Origin: Petrotoga olearia DSM 13574
GTDB taxonomy: Bacteria; Thermotogota; Thermotogae; Petrotogales; Petrotogaceae
Direction of reading: 5' to 3'
DNA: 40,001 nt
Assembly (NCBI RefSeq): GCF_002895525.1
Contig: NZ_AZRL01000005.1
Location: 1 to 40,001, forward strand
In this document: positions 16,349 to 26,213 of the stretch, piece by piece
How the letters are laid out: every line of letters begins with the position of its first letter
Numbering within the stretch: position 1 is the stretch's first letter
The notes under the pieces: model-generated
What the model was told of the DNA's origin: nothing
Databases searched by the model: none
The model's input: only the letters and a program-made list of their open reading frames with translations
Program-made: the position numbers and the translations under genes

Positions 16349-19273
16349 TTGATTAGAAAAGAACTTGTGAATTTTCTGAACTCGCTAAAAAAAGTCAAAA
16401 AACAAAAAATTTTAGTATTACCGGATGGATATCTTCCTGATATCGATGAGGGTGGAGAGTTTTTCATTTATCCGGATTTTGACATATTTCCATTTGAAAA
16501 TTTGGATATCTCTCCAAACATAAAGACAAATAGGATGAAAACCTTATATGCCTTATTAATGAAAATGGACGCGACCGTTTTAACTACCTTCTCATCTTTA
16601 ATAAAGTATACCTTACCCAAAAAAGAATTCGTAATCAAAAAGATCAAAGTTGGAGACACATTCGATCTTGAATATAATGTTCCTTATCATTTAGGATACA
16701 ACCTTACTGAAGAAGTAACTAGTCCTGGAGAATATTCTAAAAGAGGTTTTGTAAGAGATTTTTTCATTCCAATTTACGAACAACCCGTAAGAGTTGAATT
16801 ATGGGATGATGTAATAGAAAGAATATCTTTTTTCGATACATACTCTCAAAGATCGATTGAAAATTTAAAAGAAATAGAGATAATTCCTGGTTCTGAAATT
16901 ATGAAATTTGACCATAACTTAGAAATTTATGAGGAGAGGTTAAAAAAATATACCAATGAAACAAGTGAAGAAGAGGTTCTAACTCTTGATCAATTTAACA
17001 CTCTCCCAGGAATCTTTTACAAAGATAAAAATACAATATTAAGTTATCTAAATGAAGAGAGAGATATTTATTTAATAAACAAAGAAGAAATCATAAACTC
17101 TTACAGAGAAAAAGAAAAAGAAAACTATGAAATGTGTGACAATGAACAAAAGCGAAAAATATATAAAATGTTTTCGGGACATAACCTTGAAATTTTGAAT
17201 AAGATAAAATACGACGAAGTAAAACTTACCCTAGAAAAGATTTATTTTATCAAACCTAAAAAGGAAGACAAAAGGTTGGAATATATACCCCTTCTTGATT
17301 GGGAAGATCTAAATGAAGGGGACTTGGTTGTACACGAAGATTATGGAATAGGAATATATCATGGCGTTAACAAAGTTGAGACCACTTTAGGTTTGAGAGA
17401 GTTTGTTACATTAGAATATTCTGATAATTCAAGGGTCTATGTCCCCGTAGGTAGATTGGACAAACTATCTAAATACATCGGAGACCCTGAATCTGTTAAA
17501 ATATCTTCTTTGAACAGCAAAAGCTGGAAAAATACGAAGCAAAAGGTAAAAGAAGAAATTAAACAAAAAATCGAAGAGCTCCAAAAAATCTATGCTTTAA
17601 GAGAAAATCAGCGGGGGATACAACTATTTGGGGATTCTGAATTGGAAGAAAAATTCAAGGAAACCTTTCCTTACGTTGAGACACCTGATCAAGAAAAGAG
17701 CATCAACGATGTTATGAGAGATTTAGAAAGTGCAAAACCGATGGATAGATTGTTGTCAGGTGATTCTGGATTTGGTAAAACCGAAGTTGCTATGAGAGCG
17801 GCTTTCAGAACGGTTGTTTCGAATTATCAAGTTCTGCTATTAGCTCCAACAACTATACTTGCCAAACAACATTACGAAAATTTCAAACAAAGAATGGACC
17901 CTTTTGGAATTAAGATAGCTTTAGTTACGCGTCATAAAACTCAAAAAGAAAAGAAAGAACTATTTGAAAGCATAAAAAAGGGCCAAATAGACATAGTAAT
18001 TGGAACGCATGCCTTATTATCAGATTTACTACAAGTAAAAAACCTTGGGTTGGTTATAGTCGACGAAGAACAAAGATTTGGGGTACTTCAAAAAGAGAAA
18101 TTCAAAAAATTAAGTGAAGGTGTAAACTTCCTTATGATGAGTGCCACTCCCATACCTAGAACCTTATACATGTCTATCAGTGGATTAAGAGACATATCTT
18201 CGATATCGACCCCTCCAGTAGGTAGATTACCCATTCAAACATTTATAGGGAAATATTCAGATAAACTAATACGTACGGCTGTTTTGAGAGAAAAATCTAG
18301 AGGCGGGCAAACGATCTATATCCACAACAGAGTGCAAGAACTGGATGAACTATACAAAAAATTGCAAAGCCTCGTTCCTGAAGTTAAGATAACAATGGTA
18401 CATGGTGGGACACCAAAAAAGGAGTTTATAAAATCTATTAACGATTTGTACGATGGAAATATCGATCTACTTCTATCAACGACAATAATAGAAAATGGGA
18501 TAGATATACCAAATGTTAATACCCTTATCCTAGACGATCCAGAAAGATATGGGATCTCTCAGTTATATCAAATTAAGGGAAGAGTCGGAAGATCTAACAG
18601 AAGAGCTTTCGTCTATTTTCTATTTAAAAAAGAAGTTACCCCTCAAACTAAAAAAAGACTGGAAGCGATCAAACAATATAACGAGCCAGGAAGTGGATTA
18701 AAACTTGCTCTGAGAGATTTAGAAATTCGTGGATATGGTGATATATTAGGAATAGAGCAAAAAGGTCATATAAATGCCATAGGTTATCATCTCTACCATG
18801 AAATGTTGAATAAAATTTTATTTGAATATGGAATTAAAAAGGAAGAAGAGATTCAAAGACCTCAAATCTATACAGAAATAAAAGGTATAAAAGGTTCCAT
18901 AGTTATTCCGGAGTCTTATATCCCTAATTCTATTGAAAGAATGCGAATATATAGAAGGATATCTGTAGCTAAAACAGTTGATGATGTTGAGGATATAAGA
19001 TCCGAAATAAGCGACAAATACGGTAAACTTCCACAAGAGGTAGAAAGATTATTTCAGTACGCACTGATTAAAGTTAAAGCCAATATGGAAGGTATTAAAG
19101 AGATAGAAATAGGAGATACATACATATCTTTTAAATTCGAAAAAAATGTAAATCCCGTCATTGAAAAATACGACAAATACTCAAGAAAGATTACCTTTTA
19201 TCCAGAAACGAAAGAACTCATAAGTTATGGACCCAAAGACCATATGAAATATATGGAAAAGGTTTTTTCCTAA
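16349..19273 (+). CDS. mfd: Transcription-repair coupling factor Mfd
   Basis: Mfd of 974 aa, shorter than the roughly 1150 aa of enterobacterial Mfd. It frees stalled RNA polymerase and recruits excision repair. A UvrB-like N-terminal region lies at about 1-290. A CarD-like RNA-polymerase interaction domain lies at about 310-380 (EGDLVVHEDYGIGIYHG). A RecG-like translocase follows, with its P-loop at 471-478 (GDSGFGKT), VDEEQRFG at about 571-578 and MSATPIPRTL. A C-terminal TRCF domain closes the protein. The P-loop has Ser where GDVGFGKT is usual. The start is TTG 16349 behind AGGAGG, about 10 nt upstream. Confidence 0.96.
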   Translation: MIRKELVNFLNSLKKVKKQKILVLPDGYLPDIDEGGEFFIYPDFDIFPFENLDISPNIKTNRMKTLYALLMKMDATVLTTFSSLIKYTLPKKEFVIKKIKVGDTFDLEYNVPYHLGYNLTEEVTSPGEYSKRGFVRDFFIPIYEQPVRVELWDDVIERISFFDTYSQRSIENLKEIEIIPGSEIMKFDHNLEIYEERLKKYTNETSEEEVLTLDQFNTLPGIFYKDKNTILSYLNEERDIYLINKEEIINSYREKEKENYEMCDNEQKRKIYKMFSGHNLEILNKIKYDEVKLTLEKIYFIKPKKEDKRLEYIPLLDWEDLNEGDLVVHEDYGIGIYHGVNKVETTLGLREFVTLEYSDNSRVYVPVGRLDKLSKYIGDPESVKISSLNSKSWKNTKQKVKEEIKQKIEELQKIYALRENQRGIQLFGDSELEEKFKETFPYVETPDQEKSINDVMRDLESAKPMDRLLSGDSGFGKTEVAMRAAFRTVVSNYQVLLLAPTTILAKQHYENFKQRMDPFGIKIALVTRHKTQKEKKELFESIKKGQIDIVIGTHALLSDLLQVKNLGLVIVDEEQRFGVLQKEKFKKLSEGVNFLMMSATPIPRTLYMSISGLRDISSISTPPVGRLPIQTFIGKYSDKLIRTAVLREKSRGGQTIYIHNRVQELDELYKKLQSLVPEVKITMVHGGTPKKEFIKSINDLYDGNIDLLLSTTIIENGIDIPNVNTLILDDPERYGISQLYQIKGRVGRSNRRAFVYFLFKKEVTPQTKKRLEAIKQYNEPGSGLKLALRDLEIRGYGDILGIEQKGHINAIGYHLYHEMLNKILFEYGIKKEEEIQRPQIYTEIKGIKGSIVIPESYIPNSIERMRIYRRISVAKTVDDVEDIRSEISDKYGKLPQEVERLFQYALIKVKANMEGIKEIEIGDTYISFKFEKNVNPVIEKYDKYSRKITFYPETKELISYGPKDHMKYMEKVFS

Positions 19274-19288
19274 GAGGTGAAGAAGGTG

Positions 19289-20644
19289 TTGAATGATACA
19301 ATAGTTGCCATTTCATCCCCGATTGGTACAGGAGCAATAGGGGTGGTAAGAATTTCAGGCAATCACGTTAAAAACATAATAGATCAAGCATTAAAAAGAA
19401 AAAAATATACCCCTAAGAAGATGTACTATGGTTGGCTTTATAATAAAGAAGGAGAAAAAGTCGACGAAATTACCTGGGTTTACCATTCACAACCTCACTC
19501 TTACACAGGAGAGGATATGCTTGAAATATTTTGTCATGGCGGTAAACTTATAACTTATACTGTACTGAATACAATTATAAAATATGGTGTAAGGCAAGCT
19601 TTACCTGGGGAATTTACAAAACGTGCTGTTTTAAACGGTAAGATGGATCTCATAAAAGCAGAAGCTGTAAACAATGTAATTACTGCGGAGACTGAAATAT
19701 CTTTAAAAGCGTCTTTCAATCAACTTAAAAATACCCTTTCCCAAAAAATCAATGACATAAAAAACTGTTTGCTAAATATTTCTGCCCAGATCGAGGTAGA
19801 AATGGATTATCCTGATGATATAGAATTTAAAGATCACAATTTGAAGAACAAATTAGATGATATTGTGAATCGTATGGATCAAATACTAAAAGGTGTTGAC
19901 AATGGTATTATAGCTGTTGAGGGTGTCAGAACGGTTATAGTAGGAAAACCAAACTCTGGTAAAAGTACCCTGTTGAACGCTCTTCTGAGAAAAGATAGAG
20001 CGATTGTAACTGATATTCCAGGAACAACAAGGGACACCATTGAAGAAAATCTGAACATAAACGGTATATACTTAAAACTCATAGACACAGCAGGAATACG
20101 AAACACAGAAGACACGTTGGAAAGGGTTGGAATAGAAAGGACCATAAATTCCATAAAGAATTCTCATCTAATCTTGTTCGTCTTGGATGGCACAACGCCT
20201 TTTACACAGGAAGACCAACTAATTTATACTAAATTAAATGAATTGGAAAATAAAACTGTTATAATTGTATTGAATAAATCGGATTCTCCTAATTTTAAAG
20301 AGAGTAATTATCATCCTTTGAAACAAAAAAATCCCAAAGATTTTGTTATAGTTTCTGCAAAGAACGGAGAGATTAAAACTTTGGAAGATAAGATATATGA
20401 AAAGTTTTTTGAGAAGGTCAATATAGAAGAACCAACTCTAACTAATCAGAGGCAAAAGATGACCTTAGAATCATCTAAAGAGTACGTTTTAAACGCCATA
20501 AATTCACTCGAGAAAGGCTTTTCTAACGATGTAATTATGTACGACATAAGAAAAGGACTTGAAAAGATCTACGAACTATCTGGTGAAAGCTATACCGAAG
20601 AATTACTCGATAAAATCTTTTCCACATTCTGCGTTGGAAAGTAG
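19289..20644 (+). CDS. mnmE: tRNA modification GTPase MnmE (TrmE)
   Basis: MnmE of about 451 aa, which works with MnmG to modify the wobble uridine of certain tRNAs. The N-terminal domain begins NDTIVAISSPIGTGAIGVVR. The embedded G domain has GKPNSGKST at about 220-228, TRDT, DTAGIR and NKSD. The C-terminal motif CVGK corresponds to the folate-linked CIGK end. TTG 19289 is chosen because GAGGTG (19275-19280) lies 8 nt before it and the protein then starts at the conserved position; GTG 19277 would overlap that site. It follows mfd by only a few bases. Confidence 0.95.
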   Translation: MNDTIVAISSPIGTGAIGVVRISGNHVKNIIDQALKRKKYTPKKMYYGWLYNKEGEKVDEITWVYHSQPHSYTGEDMLEIFCHGGKLITYTVLNTIIKYGVRQALPGEFTKRAVLNGKMDLIKAEAVNNVITAETEISLKASFNQLKNTLSQKINDIKNCLLNISAQIEVEMDYPDDIEFKDHNLKNKLDDIVNRMDQILKGVDNGIIAVEGVRTVIVGKPNSGKSTLLNALLRKDRAIVTDIPGTTRDTIEENLNINGIYLKLIDTAGIRNTEDTLERVGIERTINSIKNSHLILFVLDGTTPFTQEDQLIYTKLNELENKTVIIVLNKSDSPNFKESNYHPLKQKNPKDFVIVSAKNGEIKTLEDKIYEKFFEKVNIEEPTLTNQRQKMTLESSKEYVLNAINSLEKGFSNDVIMYDIRKGLEKIYELSGESYTEELLDKIFSTFCVGK

Positions 20645-20656
20645 GAGGTAAAATAT

Positions 20657-21361
20657 ATGTATCGGTTAGTTTCAATTTTTTTTGGCCTAATCCCCTTAAT
20701 ACAATTTTTCATAAAAGGATGGTACTTTTTTGGGATATCTTCTATAGTTTTAATTATTTCATATTTTATACTTAAAAAGAGGGGATCAAATCCATTTGTC
20801 ATAGAAGGGGCGCTCTTAATAGCATCACAACTTTTTATGAATATAATCGGACTATCTAATATACCGATATTCTTATATATCTCTTTGGCAACAATTTTGA
20901 TTTTCGTTGCCTCGAGAGATGAAAAGATAGTTGACGATTTGAAAGATTATATAAAAGTAACCGGCCATTCTAAAGAAAATTGGGATTTTGAAATATGTTA
21001 TTTTGGAATGGGAGAGATTAGAAATATTGACCAATTAACTAATTTATCCACTGCTGCATTTGGATTTTCAGACAAAGGTATAGCTTTCAACACTAAGTTA
21101 GGAAGGGAATATTACACGAGATTCATTGATTATAACGAAATAGATGACTTTGGAATGTTCAAATTGCAAAAGAAACAAGCGTTGTACTACCCTAAAATCA
21201 GAGATATGTTCATCTGGCCAAGTAATATGAGCACAATGCATAAACCATATATAAATACCTATGGATTATACATTTTAGTGGGGGATGAATCCTTGACTTT
21301 TTACGAATCACCGAGCATCATACTTAAAATATCTGAGCACTTGGAAGAAGTGAGGAGATAA
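20657..21361 (+). CDS. Unknown membrane protein
   Basis: A 234-aa protein with about three to four hydrophobic segments in the first 90 residues, then a soluble domain at about 95-230 with beta-like stretches. I do not recognise a family. The start ATG has a strong GGAGGT. It lies 12 bases after mnmE and 3 bases before an ABC-2 permease gene, so it may act with that permease. It could be a membrane-anchored PH-like or regulatory protein, but this is a guess from topology only. Confidence 0.7.
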   Translation: MYRLVSIFFGLIPLIQFFIKGWYFFGISSIVLIISYFILKKRGSNPFVIEGALLIASQLFMNIIGLSNIPIFLYISLATILIFVASRDEKIVDDLKDYIKVTGHSKENWDFEICYFGMGEIRNIDQLTNLSTAAFGFSDKGIAFNTKLGREYYTRFIDYNEIDDFGMFKLQKKQALYYPKIRDMFIWPSNMSTMHKPYINTYGLYILVGDESLTFYESPSIILKISEHLEEVRR

Positions 21362-21364
21362 CAG

Positions 21365-22540
21365 ATGAAAATTTTAAAGATGTCATGGTATGAGATAAAG
21401 AAAGTGTTAAGAAATCGGGGAGTATTAATCTTAAGTGTTATAATACCTGTTATTTTAGCTTATTTTGGTTCTTCATTCTATCCTGCGAATATAACCCAAG
21501 ATTTTCAATTAGCTTTATACAACGAAGATAGAAGCCTTTTAGGGAATATCAGTTTCATTTTGATAAAACAATTTTTGAATTTTGAGAGCACCATCGAAAT
21601 TAAAAATGATGAACAATTAAATCAACTAATTAAAGAAGCAAGTTATGATTCAATACTGATTATTCCAAAGGGTTTTACACAAGATCTGATCAATCGTAGT
21701 CAAACGGTTTTGTATATAATACCAAATCCTCACAAAATTCAGAACAGTATGATGATATATACCGGTTTTAAAGCTGTTTTTGATGAGCTTGCGGGGATAC
21801 CGGAGATAAAAGTTGGCTCCACTACTGAGTTCTTACTTCAAGGGGGCATTGGAATCGATGAAACGAGGCCCAAGCCAGAGATAAAAATGCTTATACCAAG
21901 CGCCTCGGACGGATCTTTGGTTGTTTCTCCAACCACAAATTTAGGGATTAATGATATGTTTGCTCCTATCGTAGCGGTAGTTGTGATTCTCTTATTATCA
22001 ATGATAGGAATAGCGTCTTCTATCGGTCAAGCTAGAGAGGTTGGATTACTGGATCTATATATATCAAACGGATTAAAAACCTGGGAATTCATTTTATCAA
22101 AAATTATATCGTATATAGTAATAGGTTTCGTTGCTGGGATGTTCTCGTGGTCTATGTTCAGAATGTTTGGTGTTCAATCCCAAGCTAATCCCTGGAATTT
22201 GATCTTACTCGTTTTAATATCTGTATTTTCTTTCACCTCTTTTGGCTTGTTTTTATCTTCTTTTTTAAAAACGGCTCGAGCTGCTTCTTTCCTTGTGACG
22301 GCAATGATAGGAGGAATGTTGGTATTTGGCGGGGTTTTGATCCCGATACCTACAGGAAGTATTCTTGAAAAGATAGCGAACCTATTTCCTGTTAAATACT
22401 CTTTAGATGGCTGGAGAAAAATAACGGTATTAGGGTATGGACTAAGTGATGTAAGTTTTGAAATTCTAATACTATTAGGTTTTGGGGTAATTTTCTTTCT
22501 GGCATCATTGATGCTAATTCAAGCTACGCAAGAAACATAA
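21365..22540 (+). CDS. ABC-2 family transporter permease
   Basis: A 391-aa ABC-2-type permease. One N-terminal membrane helix (about 18-34) is followed by a large extracytoplasmic domain (about 35-195) and five to six C-terminal helices. The segment GQAREVGLLDLYISNGLKTWEFILSK before the second helix group is typical of ABC-2 exporters of the NatB/YhaP type. No ATP-binding subunit gene is adjacent. The ATPase must be encoded elsewhere, or the protein acts alone. The start ATG follows GAGGAG. The substrate cannot be told. Confidence 0.85.
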   Translation: MKILKMSWYEIKKVLRNRGVLILSVIIPVILAYFGSSFYPANITQDFQLALYNEDRSLLGNISFILIKQFLNFESTIEIKNDEQLNQLIKEASYDSILIIPKGFTQDLINRSQTVLYIIPNPHKIQNSMMIYTGFKAVFDELAGIPEIKVGSTTEFLLQGGIGIDETRPKPEIKMLIPSASDGSLVVSPTTNLGINDMFAPIVAVVVILLLSMIGIASSIGQAREVGLLDLYISNGLKTWEFILSKIISYIVIGFVAGMFSWSMFRMFGVQSQANPWNLILLVLISVFSFTSFGLFLSSFLKTARAASFLVTAMIGGMLVFGGVLIPIPTGSILEKIANLFPVKYSLDGWRKITVLGYGLSDVSFEILILLGFGVIFFLASLMLIQATQET

Positions 22541-22553
22541 GGGGGTTATTCTA

Positions 22554-23360
22554 ATGGATCTTATAGCTTTTGTAACGGATTGGGGGCACTCTTCGTATTA
22601 TGTCTCAGTGTGTAAGTCCGTCATAAAAAAAATAAATAAAAATGCGGATATAATTGATATTACACATAGTGCCGGACATTTTAATATAAAGAAATATGCA
22701 TCTCTAATTTTCAGAGCCTCTCGGGATTTCGAAGAAGGAACCGTCTTTTTGTGTGTTGTTGATCCAACCGTAGGTAGCCCCAGGAAACCGATCGCTTTGA
22801 AAACGTCAAAAAACAACTTTTATTTTGTTGGCCCAGATAACGGTCTATTTACTTTTGTGATCGAAGAATATGGAGTTGAAGAATCTGTTGAGTTAGCCGA
22901 CAAAAGATTTTTCTATAAAACCGATTATTCATCAACATTTCATGGGCGTGATATCTTTGCACCTGTTGCTGCCTATATTTCAAAAGGTATTACTATCGAT
23001 CATTTTGGACCAAAAACAGAAAAATTAACAACTTTCGATATGCAAAAACCTGTCATTGAAGATAACAAAGTAATATGTGATTATTTATATTCAGATGATT
23101 TTGGGAACATTGAAACTAACTTATCTTCCAACTATCTTGAGAATTTAGATTTAAGCAAAAAAGTAACAGTAGAAATAAACGGGACAAAAAAAGTAGCTAG
23201 AATCGTCAAAAACTACGCTGAAGTAAAGAAAGGTGAATTATTGTTGCATGTTGATAGTTCAGGATTCTATGAAATTTCTGCCAATCAATCCAATGCGGCT
23301 CATCAATTTAACATTACCGATGATTTTGAAGGGAAGATAAAGATATATCTTGAGTTATAA
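22554..23360 (+). CDS. SAM hydroxide adenosyltransferase (DUF62) family protein
   Basis: A 268-aa protein of the SAM hydroxide adenosyltransferase/fluorinase-related family. Characterised members split S-adenosylmethionine to adenosine and methionine. Family features seen are FVTDWGHSSYYV at the N-terminus with Asp9, VVDPTVG (usually VDPGVG), VGPDNGLF and STFHGRDIFAP, which holds the conserved Asp/His/Arg set. A C-terminal small barrel covers about 175-265. The start ATG follows GGGGG. It overlaps the next gene by 11 bases. Its physiological role in bacteria is unsettled. Confidence 0.88.
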   Translation: MDLIAFVTDWGHSSYYVSVCKSVIKKINKNADIIDITHSAGHFNIKKYASLIFRASRDFEEGTVFLCVVDPTVGSPRKPIALKTSKNNFYFVGPDNGLFTFVIEEYGVEESVELADKRFFYKTDYSSTFHGRDIFAPVAAYISKGITIDHFGPKTEKLTTFDMQKPVIEDNKVICDYLYSDDFGNIETNLSSNYLENLDLSKKVTVEINGTKKVARIVKNYAEVKKGELLLHVDSSGFYEISANQSNAAHQFNITDDFEGKIKIYLEL

Positions 23361-23967
23361 ATCAATAAAAGATCCGATCGAAGTTACATACACGGTAGAA
23401 AGGTCTAAATTTATTGGAAATATAGCAAAGGTCAATTCGATCGATGAAGCACAAAAATTTATAAAAGAAGTTTCTCAAAAGTATGATAACGCCACACACA
23501 ACTGTTGGGCTTATAAGGTTCGTGAAGAAGGAAGAGAAATCGGTAATTATTCGGATAACAACGAACCGTCAGGCACAGCGGGTAAACCTATTTACGGGGT
23601 AATTGAAAAATTTGGTCTATCAAACGTTGCGATAGTAGTTACGAGGTATTTTGGAGGAGTGAAATTAGGTATTCGCGGTTTAATAGATGCGTATTCTAAA
23701 ACAGCCGAAGAAGTTGTTAAAAATACTAAAGTAGTTACCTACGAGAAGACATTTATTTACGAAGCAAAATGTGACTACAGTAATTTTTCCTTCATACAAA
23801 ACCTCATGCAAAAACAAAATAACTTCAAAATAACGAAACAACAGTTTTCAGACGAAGTTTATTTTATATTTGAAATATTAGAACATAACAAAGATGTCGT
23901 TTTATCATTATTGAAAAACAAGGTGTACAGTTTAAATTTTGTTGGCAATTCGGAGGGAATTTTATGA
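23350..23967 (+). CDS. YigZ/IMPACT family protein
   Basis: A 205-aa protein of the IMPACT/UPF0029 family. Visible motifs are YTVERSKFIGNI, THNCWAYKV, NEPSGTAGKPI and VVTRYFGGVKLGIRGLIDAY. A C-terminal domain follows at about 130-200. Eukaryotic IMPACT regulates Gcn2, and bacterial YigZ is of unsettled function. The start is TTG 23350 inside the end of the preceding gene. The stop overlaps the dnaX start (ATGA). An adjacent translation-related role is possible but not shown. Confidence 0.88.
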   Translation: MSYKSIKDPIEVTYTVERSKFIGNIAKVNSIDEAQKFIKEVSQKYDNATHNCWAYKVREEGREIGNYSDNNEPSGTAGKPIYGVIEKFGLSNVAIVVTRYFGGVKLGIRGLIDAYSKTAEEVVKNTKVVTYEKTFIYEAKCDYSNFSFIQNLMQKQNNFKITKQQFSDEVYFIFEILEHNKDVVLSLLKNKVYSLNFVGNSEGIL

Positions 23968-25367
23968 ACAACAATTTATACAGAAAATACAGGCCTTTAG
24001 ATTTTGATGAAATTTTAGGACAACCTCATGTTGTAAAATACTTCAAAAATGCATTAAACAAGCAAGAGGTTTCTCATGCATATATTTTTTCGGGCCCACG
24101 GGGTACCGGAAAAACTACAACCGCTAGGATACTTGCCAAGGTATTAAATTGCAAGGATCCCCAAGGATACAATCCTTGCAATAAATGCGAGAACTGTGTT
24201 TCTATAAACAATAACAGTTTTTTGGATGTAATAGAAATGGATGCAGCTTCAAACAGAGGAATAGACGAAATTAGAAACATCAGGGATTCCTCCAATTACA
24301 GACCTGTTTATGGAAAATACAAAGTATACATAATCGATGAATTTCATATGTTAACAAGGGAAGCCTTCAATGCCCTATTAAAGACGTTAGAAGAACCACC
24401 ATCACATGTCATTTTTATTTTAGCAACCACAAATTTGGAAAAAGTTCCTGATACCATCATTTCCAGGGCTCAAATTATAAACTTCAAAAATTTAGGTGAG
24501 AAGGATATAATGGAAGGGTTGAAAAATATAGCTAGCTCTGAAGGTATAGAATATGAGTTAGATGCCTTGGAAACGATAGCTAAAAGGGCAAAAGGCGGTA
24601 TGAGAGATGCTATCTCGATGTTGGAACAAGTGGAAAAATTCGGAGAAATGAAGATCACCCAACAAGACACCCTTGACATACTAGGTTTGTTCGATGAAAA
24701 TTTTATAGCACAATTCATAGAAAATGTTTCCGATTCAAAAATTGATGAATTTTTAGCACAATCTGAAGAGCTATTCAATTTGGGAAAGGATCCAGAAATT
24801 CTTCTTGAGCAATCCATAGAATATATCTTTGATTCTCTAATTCAAGAAAGAAAAGATAACTTAATTCCACTGATGGGCACCTTCAACGATATACTTAAAG
24901 ATTTAAAATACAGTGAAAACAAAAGGCTGATCTTCGACGTGGAGATGTTAGATTTCATGCATAAAAATTCAGCTACGTCTTCAACTTTGTCTTATGCTAA
25001 AGAAACAACTCCGTATAGAAAACAAGTTACCACAGAATCCGTTTCCAACGAAACTCAACACCCCATTATGAAGAAAATTCTTGATTATTTCAGTGATCCA
25101 CACGAGAAGAAGTCCAACATGGCAATATATTTTGCTTTGCTATTTTCAAACCCAGAAATTGAAAACGATAAAATACACTTCAAATTCTCTTCAGACCAAA
25201 AGCTAGAATATGAGATTCTTAAAAAGTACGTAGATGAGTTAAAAGTGAATATATTTTTACTGATCGACGGATCATACGATATCACCTTTTCACTTGCAGG
25301 TGGTGAGGTAGAAAGTTTAACCCAACAAAAAGAAAAGACAGACTTGAGAGAAAAGAAACTATTCTGA
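23964..25367 (+). CDS. dnaX: DNA polymerase III tau/gamma subunit DnaX
   Basis: DnaX of 467 aa, the clamp-loader ATPase of the replicative polymerase. The AAA+ domain begins NLYRKYRPLDFDEILGQPHV, with Walker A at 44-51 (GPRGTGKT), zinc cysteines C63, C72, C75 and C78, Walker B VYIIDEFHML and an SRAQ arginine-finger motif. The C-terminal region is short for tau, closer to a gamma-length product with a small extra domain. I see no clear internal slippery site giving a second product. The start ATG overlaps the preceding stop. Confidence 0.95.
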   Translation: MNNNLYRKYRPLDFDEILGQPHVVKYFKNALNKQEVSHAYIFSGPRGTGKTTTARILAKVLNCKDPQGYNPCNKCENCVSINNNSFLDVIEMDAASNRGIDEIRNIRDSSNYRPVYGKYKVYIIDEFHMLTREAFNALLKTLEEPPSHVIFILATTNLEKVPDTIISRAQIINFKNLGEKDIMEGLKNIASSEGIEYELDALETIAKRAKGGMRDAISMLEQVEKFGEMKITQQDTLDILGLFDENFIAQFIENVSDSKIDEFLAQSEELFNLGKDPEILLEQSIEYIFDSLIQERKDNLIPLMGTFNDILKDLKYSENKRLIFDVEMLDFMHKNSATSSTLSYAKETTPYRKQVTTESVSNETQHPIMKKILDYFSDPHEKKSNMAIYFALLFSNPEIENDKIHFKFSSDQKLEYEILKKYVDELKVNIFLLIDGSYDITFSLAGGEVESLTQQKEKTDLREKKLF

Positions 25368-25376
25368 GGGGATTGC

Positions 25377-26213
25377 ATGCTTTATATAATCTCTGCCATG
25401 GGTATTGAAACGCAATCGATTATAAAATATCTTGATTTAAAAAAAACTAAGGATAGGCCCTTTGAGACTTATCAAAACAAAGAAGCCACTCTTGTAATAT
25501 CAGGTGTTGGAATAATCAATGCTGCAGGAGCTACATCCTACCTATTGAAAGATACCTTAAAAGGCTTGAATCATTGTGATTATGCAATAAATTTAGGAAT
25601 ATGCGGTAGTTTAAATAACAAATTTAATGTTGGCGATCTAGTTTTAGCCAATAAAGTAGTAGATTATGAAAGAAAAAGAAAGTACTATAGCGATATATTA
25701 GTTAAGCACAACTTAAAAGAAGGTTCCATACAAAGTATAAATTCTCTCAACGTTGATTATGAATTTGAAGAAGATCTCGTAGACATGGAAGCTTCGGCTT
25801 TTTTTCAGATTGCTTCAAAATTTTTGAACGTACATCAGATATATGTACTTAAAATAGTTTCCGATAAAGTAAGTAAAAATAAACCAGTAGAAAGACTAAC
25901 TAAAAATTATATAGATGAATTAATTCAAGGAAAATTAGAAGAAATTTTCACTTTCACAAAATCTGTAGGCTCTCTATTAAAGAAATTTCAACCCCTGGTC
26001 CAACAACAAGACGAAGAAATTATACAAAAAGTATCTAAAAGTTTGAAACTTACATTCTCCCAGATCAACCAGCTAGAAAATGCATATGCCTATTTCAAGT
26101 CGAATAAAAAAGTAAGCCCTTTGTTCTTAAAAGAATACTTTAATTACATTCCAAAAAGTAAAAAAGAAAGGGATGCGATTTTTGAAAAACTCAAAGCAGA
26201 ATTATACAAATGA
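25377..26213 (+). CDS. PNP/MTA-type nucleosidase-like protein with C-terminal helical extension
   Basis: A 278-aa protein. Residues 1-200 resemble the nucleoside phosphorylase / MTA-SAH nucleosidase fold: ISAMGIETQSI, VISGVGIINAA, NLGICGSLN, then DMEASAFF with Glu138 in the ribose-binding position, and KIVSDKVS. A helical extension of about 75 residues (about 203-278) with no known motif follows. The substrate cannot be told; MTA/SAH, futalosine or another nucleoside are candidates. It overlaps the following radical SAM gene by 41 bases, so the two products are probably coupled. The start ATG follows GGGG. Confidence 0.8.
   Translation: MLYIISAMGIETQSIIKYLDLKKTKDRPFETYQNKEATLVISGVGIINAAGATSYLLKDTLKGLNHCDYAINLGICGSLNNKFNVGDLVLANKVVDYERKRKYYSDILVKHNLKEGSIQSINSLNVDYEFEEDLVDMEASAFFQIASKFLNVHQIYVLKIVSDKVSKNKPVERLTKNYIDELIQGKLEEIFTFTKSVGSLLKKFQPLVQQQDEEIIQKVSKSLKLTFSQINQLENAYAYFKSNKKVSPLFLKEYFNYIPKSKKERDAIFEKLKAELYK

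Noticed and set aside
23964..25367. Programmed frameshift in dnaX
   Set aside because: dnaX frameshifting is known in other bacteria, so I looked for an A AAA AAG site or long A-run in phase. None stood out, and the frame ends at 467 aa without a clear alternative product.
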